A stretch of 64,000 bases of DNA from Shewanella sp. OPT22 (GTDB lineage: Bacteria > Pseudomonadota > Gammaproteobacteria > Enterobacterales > Shewanellaceae): NCBI RefSeq assembly GCF_004168585.1, contig NZ_PGVH01000056.1:62001-126000 (forward strand). The letters run 5' to 3'. Position 1 is the stretch's first letter. Each line of letters opens with the position of its first letter. Both the position numbers and the translations under genes were made by a program. Shown here in pieces: positions 9,683 through 19,102 of this stretch. Below the pieces are notes generated by a model, which was given only the letters and a program-made list of their open reading frames with translations, was not told the origin of the DNA and did not search any database.

Positions 9683-9823
9683 TTATACATTCCACTGTAG
9701 AGTTTTTACTCAACCACATTGCCAATTTCATATTCAGTTTTCAAGTTTTAAAACTTTTAAGCATCTTTTTTTTATAACTGACGTCTATTACTCCATGAAT
9801 AATAACCTTTAAATAACACCATC

Positions 9824-10522
9824 ATGATCAAAATAATTAGTTTTAAAATTTGTCCATTTGTGCAACGTGTAACTGCAGCACTTGAAGCTAAAAATATCGC
9901 CTATGAAATCGAGTTCATAAGTTTAAAAGATAAACCGAAATGGTTTATTGATGTATCACCCAATGGTCAAGTTCCAGTAATGGTTACAGAAAATCATATA
10001 CCACTATTTGAATCTGATGCCATTATTGAATACATAGAAGACGAATATGGCGCATTAGAAGAGAATGTAACCAATGAACAACGAGCTTTGGATAGAGCTT
10101 GGAGCTATTTAGCCAGTAAAAACTACCTTGTTCAATGCAGCACTATGCGTAGCAAGGACGAATCGATATTCACAGAACGGTTTTCTAAACTTCGTAACGC
10201 CTTCGAAAAAGCTGAAAATCAGTTAAACATCCGCAATCAGTTTTTCAAATCTGACAGGATATCAAATGTTGATTTAGCATGGTTACCATTGCTCTACAGA
10301 GCCAATATTGTACAACAGCATATGGGCTGCGATTTACTGGTAAACTTTCCCAAAATGAAAGCATGGCAGGCTAATTTACTGGCTTTACCTTTCGCGAGTA
10401 AAACGGTTTCCCACGATTTTGAAACACTGTTCAGTAATTTCTATTTAACTGATACCTTTTTAGCTCAATGCAAGAGTGAAAAGATAAACTCACAGTGCTG
10501 TGACACATCTTCCTGCTGTTAA
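9824..10522 (+). CDS. Glutathione S-transferase family protein with Cys-rich tail
   Basis: The N-terminal thioredoxin-fold domain has the GST features CPFVQRV (Cys10 as the probable glutathione-contact residue, as in omega or beta type GSTs), the cis-proline GQVPVM, and the glutathione-binding ESDAIIEY. An all-helical C-terminal domain follows to about residue 220. The last residues, SQCCDTSSCC, contain four cysteines and could bind metal or be oxidised. Its length of 232 residues is normal. It is a single gene with its own start and a long hairpin directly after the stop. Confidence 0.82.
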   Translation: MIKIISFKICPFVQRVTAALEAKNIAYEIEFISLKDKPKWFIDVSPNGQVPVMVTENHIPLFESDAIIEYIEDEYGALEENVTNEQRALDRAWSYLASKNYLVQCSTMRSKDESIFTERFSKLRNAFEKAENQLNIRNQFFKSDRISNVDLAWLPLLYRANIVQQHMGCDLLVNFPKMKAWQANLLALPFASKTVSHDFETLFSNFYLTDTFLAQCKSEKINSQCCDTSSCC

Positions 10523-10585
10523 CGTAATAGTTAAGTGCCTGATAGTAAGATTTTAAGTTCTTATCATCAGGTACTTAACCACGTT
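10521..10585. terminator. Long hairpin between the convergent GST and MBL genes
   Basis: The left arm TTAAGTGCCTGATAGTAAG (10531-10549) pairs with CTTATCATCAGGTACTTAA (10560-10578), and outer AACGT and ACGTT extend the stem. Stem mismatches are few. It overlaps the GST stop codon and the end of the minus-strand gene, so it probably terminates both transcripts. There is no clear U-tract. Confidence 0.6.
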
Positions 10586-11708
10586 AAAACCTGGATTTTT
10601 CACCTTCATTCAGAATATAAAGTTGTACTTCAGAGTCGAGCTTTTTATGCATATGCAATAGTCTTAATAGTGGGCCATAAGAAGATCGGTCGCCCATTTG
10701 CCAGCTGTATTTTCCATAGCCCCATGGGATCATAACCTTACAGTTCAACTCATCTGCAGCAGCAAGTGCATCTTCTGGCGTTAAATGAACATATCGATAC
10801 CACATTCCATCTTGTGGATGATGATAAGAGGCTATCGGCATTAAGCATACATCCATATCACCATATCTTTTTTGAATATCTTTAAAGTGATCGGAATAGC
10901 CTGTATCACCAGCAAAAAATAGTTTCTTACCTTTATTTTCAATAACCCAACCGCCCCATAAAGAAGTATTACGATCTTCATAAATATAAGGTACCAAAAT
11001 TCGATCACTGAAATGATTGCCCGGAACAAAATTAATCGTAGTACCACTTAATGTAGTAGATGAAAACCACGCCATTTCATTGATTTTATAGCCATCATTT
11101 TCAAAGTGTTCTGCGAACCCTAATGGCACTAAGTACTGAATATCACGACTCATATCATCAATGTCAGATTTGTTGAAATGATCGTAATGGGTATGAGAAT
11201 ACATTATCGCATCAACATCATTAAGCTCTGTATCCGAAAGCCAAGATTCTGGTTCGTTACGGTATTTACCACCGAATGCCCACAGTGCAAAACCCACCGG
11301 CCAATCAAATTGTTGCGAAATAGGATCGAATAATAAACGAATTCCATCTTCAGTCTTAATATGAAAACTTGCATGACCAAGCCAATGAACGTCAAACCCT
11401 GTATTGGTCGTTGATGGCTTCTGTTGCCCAACAAACTGACAATTCTCTTCTTTTAATTCACATTGGAGTTTCTCAGATTCTGGGTAACAATCTTGCTCAC
11501 ACGTGTAAGGATAAACACGATCTTTTAATTTTTCTGGATACAAATTAGAAAAACGCTTCTTCTCTTTTTCTTTACTTTTACCTTTGTCTCGGTACTTAAT
11601 AATTGAATCATTATCAACAATTCGTTGTACTTGATTGGTGTTCGTACACCCCATGACAGTAATTAGAAACAGCAAACTGATCCAAAATCGCATTTTATTT
11701 ATATCCAT
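10584..11708 (-). CDS. Metallo-beta-lactamase-fold lipoprotein, NAPE-PLD/UlaG-like
   Basis: The protein starts with a signal segment and lipobox VMGC (Cys21), so it should be membrane-anchored. A charged low-complexity linker (DKGKSKEKEKK) and a cysteine-bearing segment (residues 70-90) follow. The catalytic domain begins near residue 105 (DVHWLGHASFHI) and carries the zinc motif H172-T-H174-Y-D176-H177 and GDTGYSDHF. This order is typical of N-acylphosphatidylethanolamine phospholipase D-like hydrolases. The natural substrate is unknown; phospholipid-type phosphodiesters are an inference. It is 374 residues long and convergent with the GST gene. Confidence 0.82.
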   Translation of the reverse strand: MDINKMRFWISLLFLITVMGCTNTNQVQRIVDNDSIIKYRDKGKSKEKEKKRFSNLYPEKLKDRVYPYTCEQDCYPESEKLQCELKEENCQFVGQQKPSTTNTGFDVHWLGHASFHIKTEDGIRLLFDPISQQFDWPVGFALWAFGGKYRNEPESWLSDTELNDVDAIMYSHTHYDHFNKSDIDDMSRDIQYLVPLGFAEHFENDGYKINEMAWFSSTTLSGTTINFVPGNHFSDRILVPYIYEDRNTSLWGGWVIENKGKKLFFAGDTGYSDHFKDIQKRYGDMDVCLMPIASYHHPQDGMWYRYVHLTPEDALAAADELNCKVMIPWGYGKYSWQMGDRSSYGPLLRLLHMHKKLDSEVQLYILNEGEKSRF

Positions 11709-11831
11709 ATATCTTTTAAGTAATTCTATTGTTTTAATGACATAGCTTCTATAACGAAGATGTTAGCGAGTGTTTCTGGCAAAGATAAAGCTACATCTTG
11801 TTGCAAATATAAAAGCGTTCATGATATAAAA

Positions 11832-11846
11832 CCAACCACCAATCGG
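11832..11846. promoter_or_regulatory. Degenerate BlaI-type operator upstream of the repressor gene
   Basis: CCAAC-N5-ATCGG keeps one perfect half-site and the spacing of the CCGAT-N5-ATCGG palindromes found upstream of the efflux operon. It lies 35 bases before the blaI-type start, where it could give autoregulation. Inferred from similarity of sites only. Confidence 0.5.
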
Positions 11847-11880
11847 TTTTAAACCATTTTTGATAAAAACAGAGGATTAA

Positions 11881-12261
11881 ATGCAATTAGGCGATCTTGA
11901 AAAACAAGTATTGCATTACCTGTGGCAGTACAAGCCCGCTGATGCGAAGCAAGTGTTTGCTTACTTTGAAAGTAAGCGTGGTGGTACGTTGAATACAATC
12001 CAGAGTACGTTAGACCGTTTATTTAAGAAAGGGTTACTTACTCGTCATAAAGTCAGTTACGCATGGCAGTATGAGCCCAAAATCGAAAAGCACCAATTGA
12101 TTGCGCAACTCATAAAGTCGGTAACCAGTGACTTTGTTGATGAAGAGAATAGCTTAGTTGCAGCCTTTTCATCGATTTCGCAAGAGCTAAATGAAGATCA
12201 ATTGTTGAAGCTAGAAAGCTTAATTGAACAACAAAAACGTAAACTGCAACAAGAGAAGTAA
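11881..12261 (+). CDS. BlaI/MecI/CopY-family transcriptional repressor
   Basis: A 126-residue winged-helix repressor. The N-terminal DNA-binding part contains LGDLEKQVLHYLW, then NTIQSTLDRLFKKGLL as the recognition helix region, and the C-terminal helices support dimerisation. This family represses until a membrane M56 protease triggers its cleavage, or, in CopY types, until metal binds. No CxC metal motif is visible, so the protease route is more likely. The next gene is an M56 homologue, and CCGAT-N5-ATCGG palindromes lie before the downstream efflux genes. It probably controls them and itself. Confidence 0.88.
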   Translation: MQLGDLEKQVLHYLWQYKPADAKQVFAYFESKRGGTLNTIQSTLDRLFKKGLLTRHKVSYAWQYEPKIEKHQLIAQLIKSVTSDFVDEENSLVAAFSSISQELNEDQLLKLESLIEQQKRKLQQEK

Positions 12262-12263
12262 TC

Positions 12264-13223
12264 ATGTTTCAAGGCGACACTGCAATTTGGTTAAACATTT
12301 TCACCATCGCTATTATCAGCTTTGGGTTAGCAAACCTCGTGGTGTCTACTATTTTTGTATTTCTTCAACATAGATTATTCAGTATTGCACCTAAGCATCG
12401 CCGTTTAATTTTATAGTTAAGTGTGTTTGCGCCTTGGGTGGCAGTGTTATCTGTATTTGCAGATGTTTCTGTTGCCATGCTCCAGAACCAAGATATGGCA
12501 GGCTCATTTATCAGCCATTGGCATCACATTGACAGCTTTTACTTTGCTAGCTGGCATGGCGCCTTACTGATTTGTTGGTTTACAGTTGCCGGCTTTTTAG
12601 TGTTTTCTAAATCGTTTTCTTTGCTTAAACACCTAAAACAAATGTCTATGCTCGACACACTTGCTATTCATAAGTCGGATAATGTTTATCACTTGAAGTC
12701 TGATTGTGTGAGTGCATTTACCAGCGGGATGTTTACACCAAAATGCTATATCTCTGATGGTATGCTCAACACCACCTCTGATAGTGAACAAGACATTATC
12801 GTTAAACATGAACAAGCTCACGCCATCAATCGAGATCCAATGAAAAAATGGCTTTTCAGTGTGTTAGCAAGTTTCTTTATTGGTTTTATTTCAACTCGAT
12901 TAAAACTTCATATGTCATTAGCCATGGAGCAAATGGCCGATGATAGTGTTGCAAAGGCAACTAATAGAAATACAGATATTGCCTCTACATTGATCAAAAT
13001 TACCCGTATTAACCAAAGCATCAATGCAAAGTTACAACAAGAATGCATCACTAACTTTGGTGCCAACGTTATGGAGCAACGCGTGCTTTTCTTACTCGGT
13101 CAGTTAGAAAATAAGCCTGTAAGAAAATCTATTTCATTCACCATATTAGCGATGACTATCGTGTGTTGCCTACTTTCTATCGATAGTATTCACCACTTAA
13201 TAGAGTTCTTCTTTAAACATTAA
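12264..13223 (+). pseudogene. M56-family (BlaR1/MecR1-like) peptidase gene interrupted by an in-frame TAG
   Basis: ATG 12264 lies 2 bases after the repressor stop and opens a frame with a first membrane segment. The frame is cut by TAG at 12414-12416 (codon 51) and continues open in the same frame to 13223. The downstream 266-residue part has further membrane segments, the zinc motif HEQAH in VKHEQAHAINRDP, and a likely third ligand in EQMADD. A TGG (Trp) to TAG change would explain the break, since no frameshift is involved. Restart at GTG 12423 would give an N-terminally shortened protein; suppression of the TAG is another possibility. Intact relatives relieve BlaI-type repression by proteolysis. 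Confidence 0.75.
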
Positions 13224-13243
13224 ACCTCATTTAAAACACACTT

Positions 13244-13347
13244 AAAACCGATCGCCTATCGGCAAAAAAAAGCAACACTAACCGAATAAAAACCGATTCG
13301 CTATCGGTTTAAGAATTAACAAATAAACCGATGATGAATCGGTTTTT
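13244..13347. promoter_or_regulatory. Three tandem CCGAT-N5-ATCGG operators before the efflux operon
   Basis: Three palindromes with the same 5-base spacer lie in the 144-base gap before the TolC gene: 13248-13262, 13293-13307 and 13328-13342. Flanking A and T runs extend two of them to AAACCGAT and ATCGGTTT. The last is about 25 bases before the first start codon, so a bound repressor would block transcription. The BlaI-type protein encoded upstream is the obvious candidate. Confidence 0.75.
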
Positions 13348-13367
13348 AAATACGGAGTATCATCGAG

Positions 13368-14630
13368 ATGATCCAATACAGTCACTTGTTACCCAATCGA
13401 TGGCGACGCCTCAGTGTTTTGCTCGCTATGGCACTTGCCTCTCTCTGTTTCTCTGGTTTTGGCCAAGCAGCAACATTGAATCTAACCCAAGCGATTAAGT
13501 TAACGCTTTCTAACAGCCCAGAACTGCAAACCTATGTTCATCGTGCTGAAGCTGCTAAAGGCATGGTTGAACAAGCCGCTGTCGGTACGTCTAAAAAAAT
13601 CGATATTTCTGTAGAGGATGCCTTTGGCACAGGTCAATTATCTGGCATCAAAAGTGCGCAAACTAATATTCAGTTGGCGTGGTTACTTGAGCAGCCAATC
13701 CTTGATTTGAGAGTCAGTGTTGCAAAGAGCAAAACGAACATAAATCAGCTTGAAAAGGATATCAATGCGGTAAAAGTTGCGGCCAACACGGCGAAATTAT
13801 TTATTAATGCCCTGTCGCTCAAAGAGCAAATGAAACTAGCGACACTTTCTGAACAAAAAGCTCGTCAAGCATATGAACAGATTAGCTTGCTTGTTAAACG
13901 TGGAAAATTGAGCGCAATTGACGCATTACGTGCGAAAGCCAACCTCTCAAAAAAGTCGCTATTAGTTGAAGATCTCGAACACGAAATCTTAGTCGCTAAA
14001 AATTATTTAGCGGCGCAATGGGACGGTAATGCTGATTTCGTTTTAGCGGGGAACTTGCTGACGATTCCGCTTGTAGCCAACTCTACAGTATTAGAGAAAC
14101 GATTACTGAAAACACCCAGCTATAAATTGTACGGCGTTAAACAAACTATCGTTGACCGTGAAATTCAGCTTGCAAAAATGAGTATTAACCCAGCTTGGGA
14201 AGTGAGAACTGGCATCCGTCGCAATGAAGCTCTTGACGATTATGCTATCACAGCTGGCGTCAGCATTCCTTGGGGCAGAGCTGACCGCAACAACGGAAAG
14301 ATTGCGTCATTAAAAGCAGAGCAATTGAGCCAACGTTCATTAGCTAACGCATGGTTGACCAAGGCAAAAGCTCAAGTTTTCCAAGTTAATGTGCAATACA
14401 AACATTTTGAGCATGTGATTGATGCGCTCAACAGTGAAACGCTTCCAACATTGACCAAAGCGAATAAAGCCGCACAGAAAACATTCACTCAAGGTCGTTT
14501 TAGCTATAGCGACTGGTATCTCATTCAGCAAGAGCTTATCGACACCCAATTTGAGCTGATCGACGCTTACACCAACGTTCACCTAAATCAAATTCAACTA
14601 GAGCAGTTAACTGCGTCTTTCATAAATTGA
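13368..14630 (+). CDS. TolC-family outer-membrane efflux protein (CzcC/CusC-like)
   Basis: Outer-membrane channel of a tripartite RND system. It has a long signal segment (hydrophobic residues about 18-34, ending FGQAA), then the repeated coiled-coil and strand layout of TolC proteins (LTLSNSPELQTY near the N-terminus, ARQAYEQISLLVKRGKLS in the middle). The 420 residues are typical of CzcC types. GGAG lies about 11 bases before ATG 13368. The adaptor gene follows after 13 bases. The last of the three predicted operators is just upstream. Confidence 0.88.
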   Translation: MIQYSHLLPNRWRRLSVLLAMALASLCFSGFGQAATLNLTQAIKLTLSNSPELQTYVHRAEAAKGMVEQAAVGTSKKIDISVEDAFGTGQLSGIKSAQTNIQLAWLLEQPILDLRVSVAKSKTNINQLEKDINAVKVAANTAKLFINALSLKEQMKLATLSEQKARQAYEQISLLVKRGKLSAIDALRAKANLSKKSLLVEDLEHEILVAKNYLAAQWDGNADFVLAGNLLTIPLVANSTVLEKRLLKTPSYKLYGVKQTIVDREIQLAKMSINPAWEVRTGIRRNEALDDYAITAGVSIPWGRADRNNGKIASLKAEQLSQRSLANAWLTKAKAQVFQVNVQYKHFEHVIDALNSETLPTLTKANKAAQKTFTQGRFSYSDWYLIQQELIDTQFELIDAYTNVHLNQIQLEQLTASFIN

Positions 14631-14643
14631 GGCAAAAGAAGAA

Positions 14644-15891
14644 ATGATGAAATTTAAACCTATTTTTGCAGCCCTATTGCTCAGCCAATTATCCATTGCG
14701 AGCGGTATTTTTGTCGCACCAACCTACGCCAATGATCATGAGCACAACGAACAGCAACAAGAAGAAGTTGAGAAAGGGCCGAACCGTGGCCACATGTTAC
14801 GTAATGGTGACTTTGCTATTGAGCTTGCCATTTTTGAAAATGGAGTACCGCCAGAGTTTCGTATTTTTGCCACTCAAAAAGGCAAAGTAATTCCCGCTAA
14901 CGATGTAAAGCTAAACGTCAAACTCACACGATTAGGTGATGTCATTGACGACATCACCTTCAAAGCAGAAGGTGCGTATGCCCGTGGTGATATGGTTATT
15001 TATGAGCCGCACTCTTTCAACGTTACCTTAACAGCTACTTACCAAGGCAAACAACATCAATGGTCGTACGATAACTATGAAGGTCGAGTAAAAATCAATA
15101 ATGATGTAGCCAAAGAGATGGACATCACCATAGAGAAAGTCGGCCCGCAAACGTTACATCAGATCGTCAACGTTTATGGGAAGTTAGAGCCTGCTCCAAA
15201 TGCAACTCGTGACATCAGTGCTCGCTTTCCTGGTGAAGTACAACGCCTTTTTGTCGTACTTGGCGATAAAGTAGAAAAAGGTCAGAAGTTAATGACTATT
15301 GTCAGTAATGACAGCTTACAGCCATATACATTAGTTGCTCCGATGAGCGGCATTGTTACTCAGCAAAATGTGAATATTGGCGAGCAAAGTGGTGAATCGA
15401 GTTTGTTGCAACTTACTGATACGAGCAAGCTGATAGCAACATTGAATGTATATCCTCAAGAACAAAACATGGTTAAACCGCAACAATCCGTTGCAATCAA
15501 AGCCGTTCAAACTGGTGTGACATTTAAAACATCCATCAAAGACAGTCTTTACTCATTAACACCTGAACAAGCAAAAGTGTTCCGTGCCGAAATAGATAAC
15601 TCAAACAGCCAATTCAGTGCTGGGCAGTTTATCAGCGCCAAGATCGACACCACATCATTCAATGTTCCTCTCGCAGTAAAAAAAGTGGCACTTCAAAGCT
15701 TCAGAGATTTCACCGTCGTCTACACCAAGGTCAATGAACAATATGAAGTACGCATGCTTGAACTCGGACGAGAGTCCGGACCTTGGGTTGAAGTAATAAA
15801 CGGAATAAAAGCTGGGGCTGATTATGCGGTGGGCAATAGCTACCTCATCAAAGCCGATATTGACAAATCTGGCGCATCGCACGATCACTAA
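14644..15891 (+). CDS. RND efflux periplasmic adaptor (CzcB/CusB-like)
   Basis: Membrane-fusion protein linking the inner-membrane pump and the TolC channel. After a signal peptide (to about residue 29) comes a histidine and glutamate-rich stretch (DHEHNEQQQEE) that may capture metal, then a domain starting KGPNRGHMLRNGDF, found in heavy-metal adaptors. The barrel-sandwich hybrid region is recognisable (FPGEVQRLFVVLGDKVEKGQKL and later LVAPMSGIVTQQNVNIGEQ). It ends SGASHDH, again histidine-bearing. It is 415 residues long, with 9 bases to the RND gene. Confidence 0.9.
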   Translation: MMKFKPIFAALLLSQLSIASGIFVAPTYANDHEHNEQQQEEVEKGPNRGHMLRNGDFAIELAIFENGVPPEFRIFATQKGKVIPANDVKLNVKLTRLGDVIDDITFKAEGAYARGDMVIYEPHSFNVTLTATYQGKQHQWSYDNYEGRVKINNDVAKEMDITIEKVGPQTLHQIVNVYGKLEPAPNATRDISARFPGEVQRLFVVLGDKVEKGQKLMTIVSNDSLQPYTLVAPMSGIVTQQNVNIGEQSGESSLLQLTDTSKLIATLNVYPQEQNMVKPQQSVAIKAVQTGVTFKTSIKDSLYSLTPEQAKVFRAEIDNSNSQFSAGQFISAKIDTTSFNVPLAVKKVALQSFRDFTVVYTKVNEQYEVRMLELGRESGPWVEVINGIKAGADYAVGNSYLIKADIDKSGASHDH

Positions 15892-15900
15892 GGAAGCTGT

Positions 15901-18900
15901 ATGTTAGATAAAATATTAAGATTTTCCATTCAGCGAAGTAAGCTGATTATGGTTGTCGTGCTAGCCATTGCCGCACTGGGTGTATGGAACTTCAAACAAC
16001 TGCCTATTGATGCCGTACCAGATATAACAAACGTACAGGTTGTGCTCAATACTGAAGCACCGGGTTATACGCCGTTAGAGGTTGAACAGAGAATTACTTA
16101 TCCGTTAGAGACAACATTAGCTGGCCTCCCAGGATTAGTGAACACACGCTCCGTATCAAGATACGGTCTATCACAAGTGGTAGCAATTTTTAATGACGAT
16201 ACTGATATCTACTTCGCTCGCCAGTTAATCAACCAACAACTCGCCAGTGCTAAAAATGAATTGCCGCAAGGTTTGCAACCTGAAATGGGGCCAATTGCAA
16301 CAGGCCTCGGTGAGATTTTCATGTTCACTGTTGACGCTAAAAACGGTGCGAAGAACCCTGACGGTAGCAAGATAACCTCAACGCAATTGCGAACGATCCA
16401 CGACTGGATCATTCGACCGCAGTTAATGCAAGTTGAAGGTGTAGTTGAAGTGAACCCCATTGGTGGTTTTGAACGTGAAATATTAATTGCTCTGAATCCA
16501 GAAAAGCTTTTAGCTTATGGTTTAACTCAAAAAGACATCATTGAAGCAGTTGGCAGTCACAACCAAAATCGTGGTGCAGGATTCATAGAATACAGTGGTG
16601 CGCAATATCTTGTACGTATTCCTGGGCAGGCAAAAGATCTCGATGAGCTTGGCAATATTCCTGTATTCAGCAAGCTGGGGCGAGTGACTCGTGTTAAAGA
16701 CGTTGCTGAAGTCAAAGAAGGTAAAGAGCTTCGAAGCGGTGCCGCAACACAAAATGGCAGAGAAGTTGTGCTCAGTACGGTGTTTATGCTTATTGGCGAG
16801 AACAGTCAGAAGGTCGCAAAAGCCGTCGGTGAACGTTTACAAGAGATAAATAAGAGTCTGCCAACAGGCGTTGAAGCCACCGCAGTTTACGACCGAACTA
16901 AACTGGTCAATAAAACCTTAGATACCGTTGAAACTAACTTGCTCGAAGGTGCCATCTTAGTGATGGTCATCCTATTCCTTCTTTTGGGTAATATTCGTGC
17001 CGCTTTGTTAACCGCAGCAGTAATTCCGTTTGCGATGTTAATGACCATAACAGGTATGGTACAAACTCGAATCAGTGCGAACCTAATGAGTTTAGGTGCG
17101 CTGGATTTTGGTCTGTTGGTCGATGGTGCAATCATCATTGTTGAAAACTGCATTCGTCGACTGAGCCAAGCCTCGCACATTAAACCATTACCACTTAATG
17201 AACGAATGGATGTAGTTTATCGGGCAACAAAAGAAGTTATCCGCCCTGCTCTGTTTGGTGTGTTCATCATTACCGCTGCCTATCTACCAATCTTCGCCTT
17301 AGAAGGTGTGGAAGGTAAAATGTTCCACCCAATGGCAATGACAGTTGTGATTGCGTTATTGAGTGCCATGGCGTTATCTGTGACTTTTGTACCCGCTGCG
17401 ATAGCCCTGCTATTCAAAAAACCAGTTAAAGAAAAAGAGACTCTTATTCTTAAAACGGCTTCAAAAATCTACAAGCCTTTGTTAGCTGTCGCATTGAAAG
17501 CTCGTTTTGCCGTTATTGCGGGTGCTGCAGCATTAGTCGTTATCGCAATTGTATCGGCAACTCGAATGGGCAGTGAGTTTTCACCGAACCTTGATGAAGG
17601 TGACATTGCCATGCATGCCCTACGCATTCCTGGTACATCGTTAACTCAAGCTATCAGCATGCAAGAAGCGTTAGAAAAAAGCATTCGCTCATTGCCCGAA
17701 GTTGAGCGTACTTTTACTAAAATTGGTACACCTGATGTTGCAACGGATGCAATGCCACCAAGTGTTGCCGATAATTTTATTATCTTGAAGCCTCGCGAAC
17801 AATGGCCAGATCCTAGTAAACCTAAATCTGGGTTAATCAAAGAGTTAGAATCTCAAGTCAATATGATTCCAGGTAGCCGGTACGAGTTTCTACAGCCAAT
17901 TCAAATGCGGTTTAACGAATTATTAGCGGGGGTACGTTCTGAGCTCGCTATTAAAGTATTCGGTGACGACTTTACAACCCTTAAAAAAGTCGGCAGTGAA
18001 ATTGAAAAAGCTATTGCCAATGTTGAAGGGATTAAAGACTTACAAGTTGAGCAAACTTCTGGTCTACCCATTCTAACCGTCACGCCTAAAGATAATGTGC
18101 TTACTCTGTATGGTCTTTCAAAAGCGGAATTACAAAACCAGGTAGCCGTTGCCATTGGTGGAAAAAACATCGGTAAATACTACCAAGGTGACCGTAGATT
18201 CGACATCGTAGCTCGTCTTGATGAACCACTCAGAAAGGACATCGACCGTTTATCTAAACTGCCAATTTTACTGGATAACGGTAAGTACTTACCGCTATAT
18301 GAAGTTGCAAATGTACAGACGATTCTGGGTGCAAACCAAATTAATCGCGAAAAAGGAAAACGCCGTATCGTGGTGACAGCGAACGTACGCGACCGTGATT
18401 TGGGGAGTTTTGTTGGTGATGTGAGAAACGTTATTGAATCCAAAGTCGATATGCCAGCAGGTTATTGGGTTGAGTACGGTGGTACTTACCAAAAGCTGCA
18501 ATCAGCTTCTGAACGATTAAGTGTCGTAGTACCCGTCACTTTAGTATTGATCTTTGGCTTACTGTTACTTGCACTTGGTTCATTTAAAGATTCTTTCATC
18601 ATTTTTACTGGTGTGCCATTGGCATTAACTGGCGGGATTTTCGCCTTAATCATGCGTGATATTCCATTTTCAATTTCTGCAGCAGTTGGGTTCATAGCCT
18701 TATCAGGGATAGCGATCCTCAATGGTCTTGTCATGGTGTCGTTCATCCGTGAATTACGTCGTGAAAAACTGCCATTAGAGCAAGCAATCACCCAAGGTGC
18801 ATTGACTCGATTACGTCCTGTCATTACCACCGCATTAGTTGCCTCGTTAGGCTTTATCCCAATGGCATTGAATACTGGTATTGGCTCTGAAGTTCAACGC

Positions 18901-19020
18901 CCTTTGGCTACAGTGGTCATTGGTGGTGTGATTTCATCAACGATTCTAACGTTGTTTGTGCTACCTGCGTTGTATCGCATTTTGCATGGACGCTCGGCTA
19001 AAGAAGAACAAACATCATAG
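15901..19020 (+). CDS. Heavy-metal efflux RND transporter, CzcA type
   Basis: Inner-membrane proton-driven pump of 1,039 residues with the usual two halves of membrane helices and large periplasmic loops. The helix-4 motif D402-F-G-x3-D408-G-A-x3-V-E415-N matches the signature reported for the HME1 group (zinc, cobalt, cadmium exporters such as CzcA), not the monovalent copper/silver group. IDAVPDITNVQV near residue 36 is also typical of heavy-metal RNDs. The actual metal is inferred, most likely Zn, Co or Cd. It is third in the operon, followed by a REP-like hairpin and the HupE-like gene. Confidence 0.93.
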   Translation: MLDKILRFSIQRSKLIMVVVLAIAALGVWNFKQLPIDAVPDITNVQVVLNTEAPGYTPLEVEQRITYPLETTLAGLPGLVNTRSVSRYGLSQVVAIFNDDTDIYFARQLINQQLASAKNELPQGLQPEMGPIATGLGEIFMFTVDAKNGAKNPDGSKITSTQLRTIHDWIIRPQLMQVEGVVEVNPIGGFEREILIALNPEKLLAYGLTQKDIIEAVGSHNQNRGAGFIEYSGAQYLVRIPGQAKDLDELGNIPVFSKLGRVTRVKDVAEVKEGKELRSGAATQNGREVVLSTVFMLIGENSQKVAKAVGERLQEINKSLPTGVEATAVYDRTKLVNKTLDTVETNLLEGAILVMVILFLLLGNIRAALLTAAVIPFAMLMTITGMVQTRISANLMSLGALDFGLLVDGAIIIVENCIRRLSQASHIKPLPLNERMDVVYRATKEVIRPALFGVFIITAAYLPIFALEGVEGKMFHPMAMTVVIALLSAMALSVTFVPAAIALLFKKPVKEKETLILKTASKIYKPLLAVALKARFAVIAGAAALVVIAIVSATRMGSEFSPNLDEGDIAMHALRIPGTSLTQAISMQEALEKSIRSLPEVERTFTKIGTPDVATDAMPPSVADNFIILKPREQWPDPSKPKSGLIKELESQVNMIPGSRYEFLQPIQMRFNELLAGVRSELAIKVFGDDFTTLKKVGSEIEKAIANVEGIKDLQVEQTSGLPILTVTPKDNVLTLYGLSKAELQNQVAVAIGGKNIGKYYQGDRRFDIVARLDEPLRKDIDRLSKLPILLDNGKYLPLYEVANVQTILGANQINREKGKRRIVVTANVRDRDLGSFVGDVRNVIESKVDMPAGYWVEYGGTYQKLQSASERLSVVVPVTLVLIFGLLLLALGSFKDSFIIFTGVPLALTGGIFALIMRDIPFSISAAVGFIALSGIAILNGLVMVSFIRELRREKLPLEQAITQGALTRLRPVITTALVASLGFIPMALNTGIGSEVQRPLATVVIGGVISSTILTLFVLPALYRILHGRSAKEEQTS

Positions 19021-19036
19021 TTAATAAAAAACCAAT

Positions 19037-19062
19037 GTCATGCCTGCTATTGCAGGTATGAC
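19037..19062. repeat. REP-like hairpin after the RND gene
   Basis: GTCATGCCTGC (19037-19047) pairs with GCAGGTATGAC (19052-19062). A related sequence, GCCTGCCTTCGAAGGCATGACG, lies at 33888-33909. Such intergenic palindromes often mark transcript ends. There is no U-tract, so expression may continue into the HupE-like gene. Confidence 0.55.
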
Positions 19063-19102
19063 GTAAGTTCCATAAATGAAGTAGTAAACCCAAGGACAGT
19101 TC

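Noticed and set aside
12423-13223. Calling a complete M56 gene from GTG 12423
   Set aside because: It would lack the first membrane segment that is encoded in the same frame directly upstream, so the interrupted-gene model is preferred.
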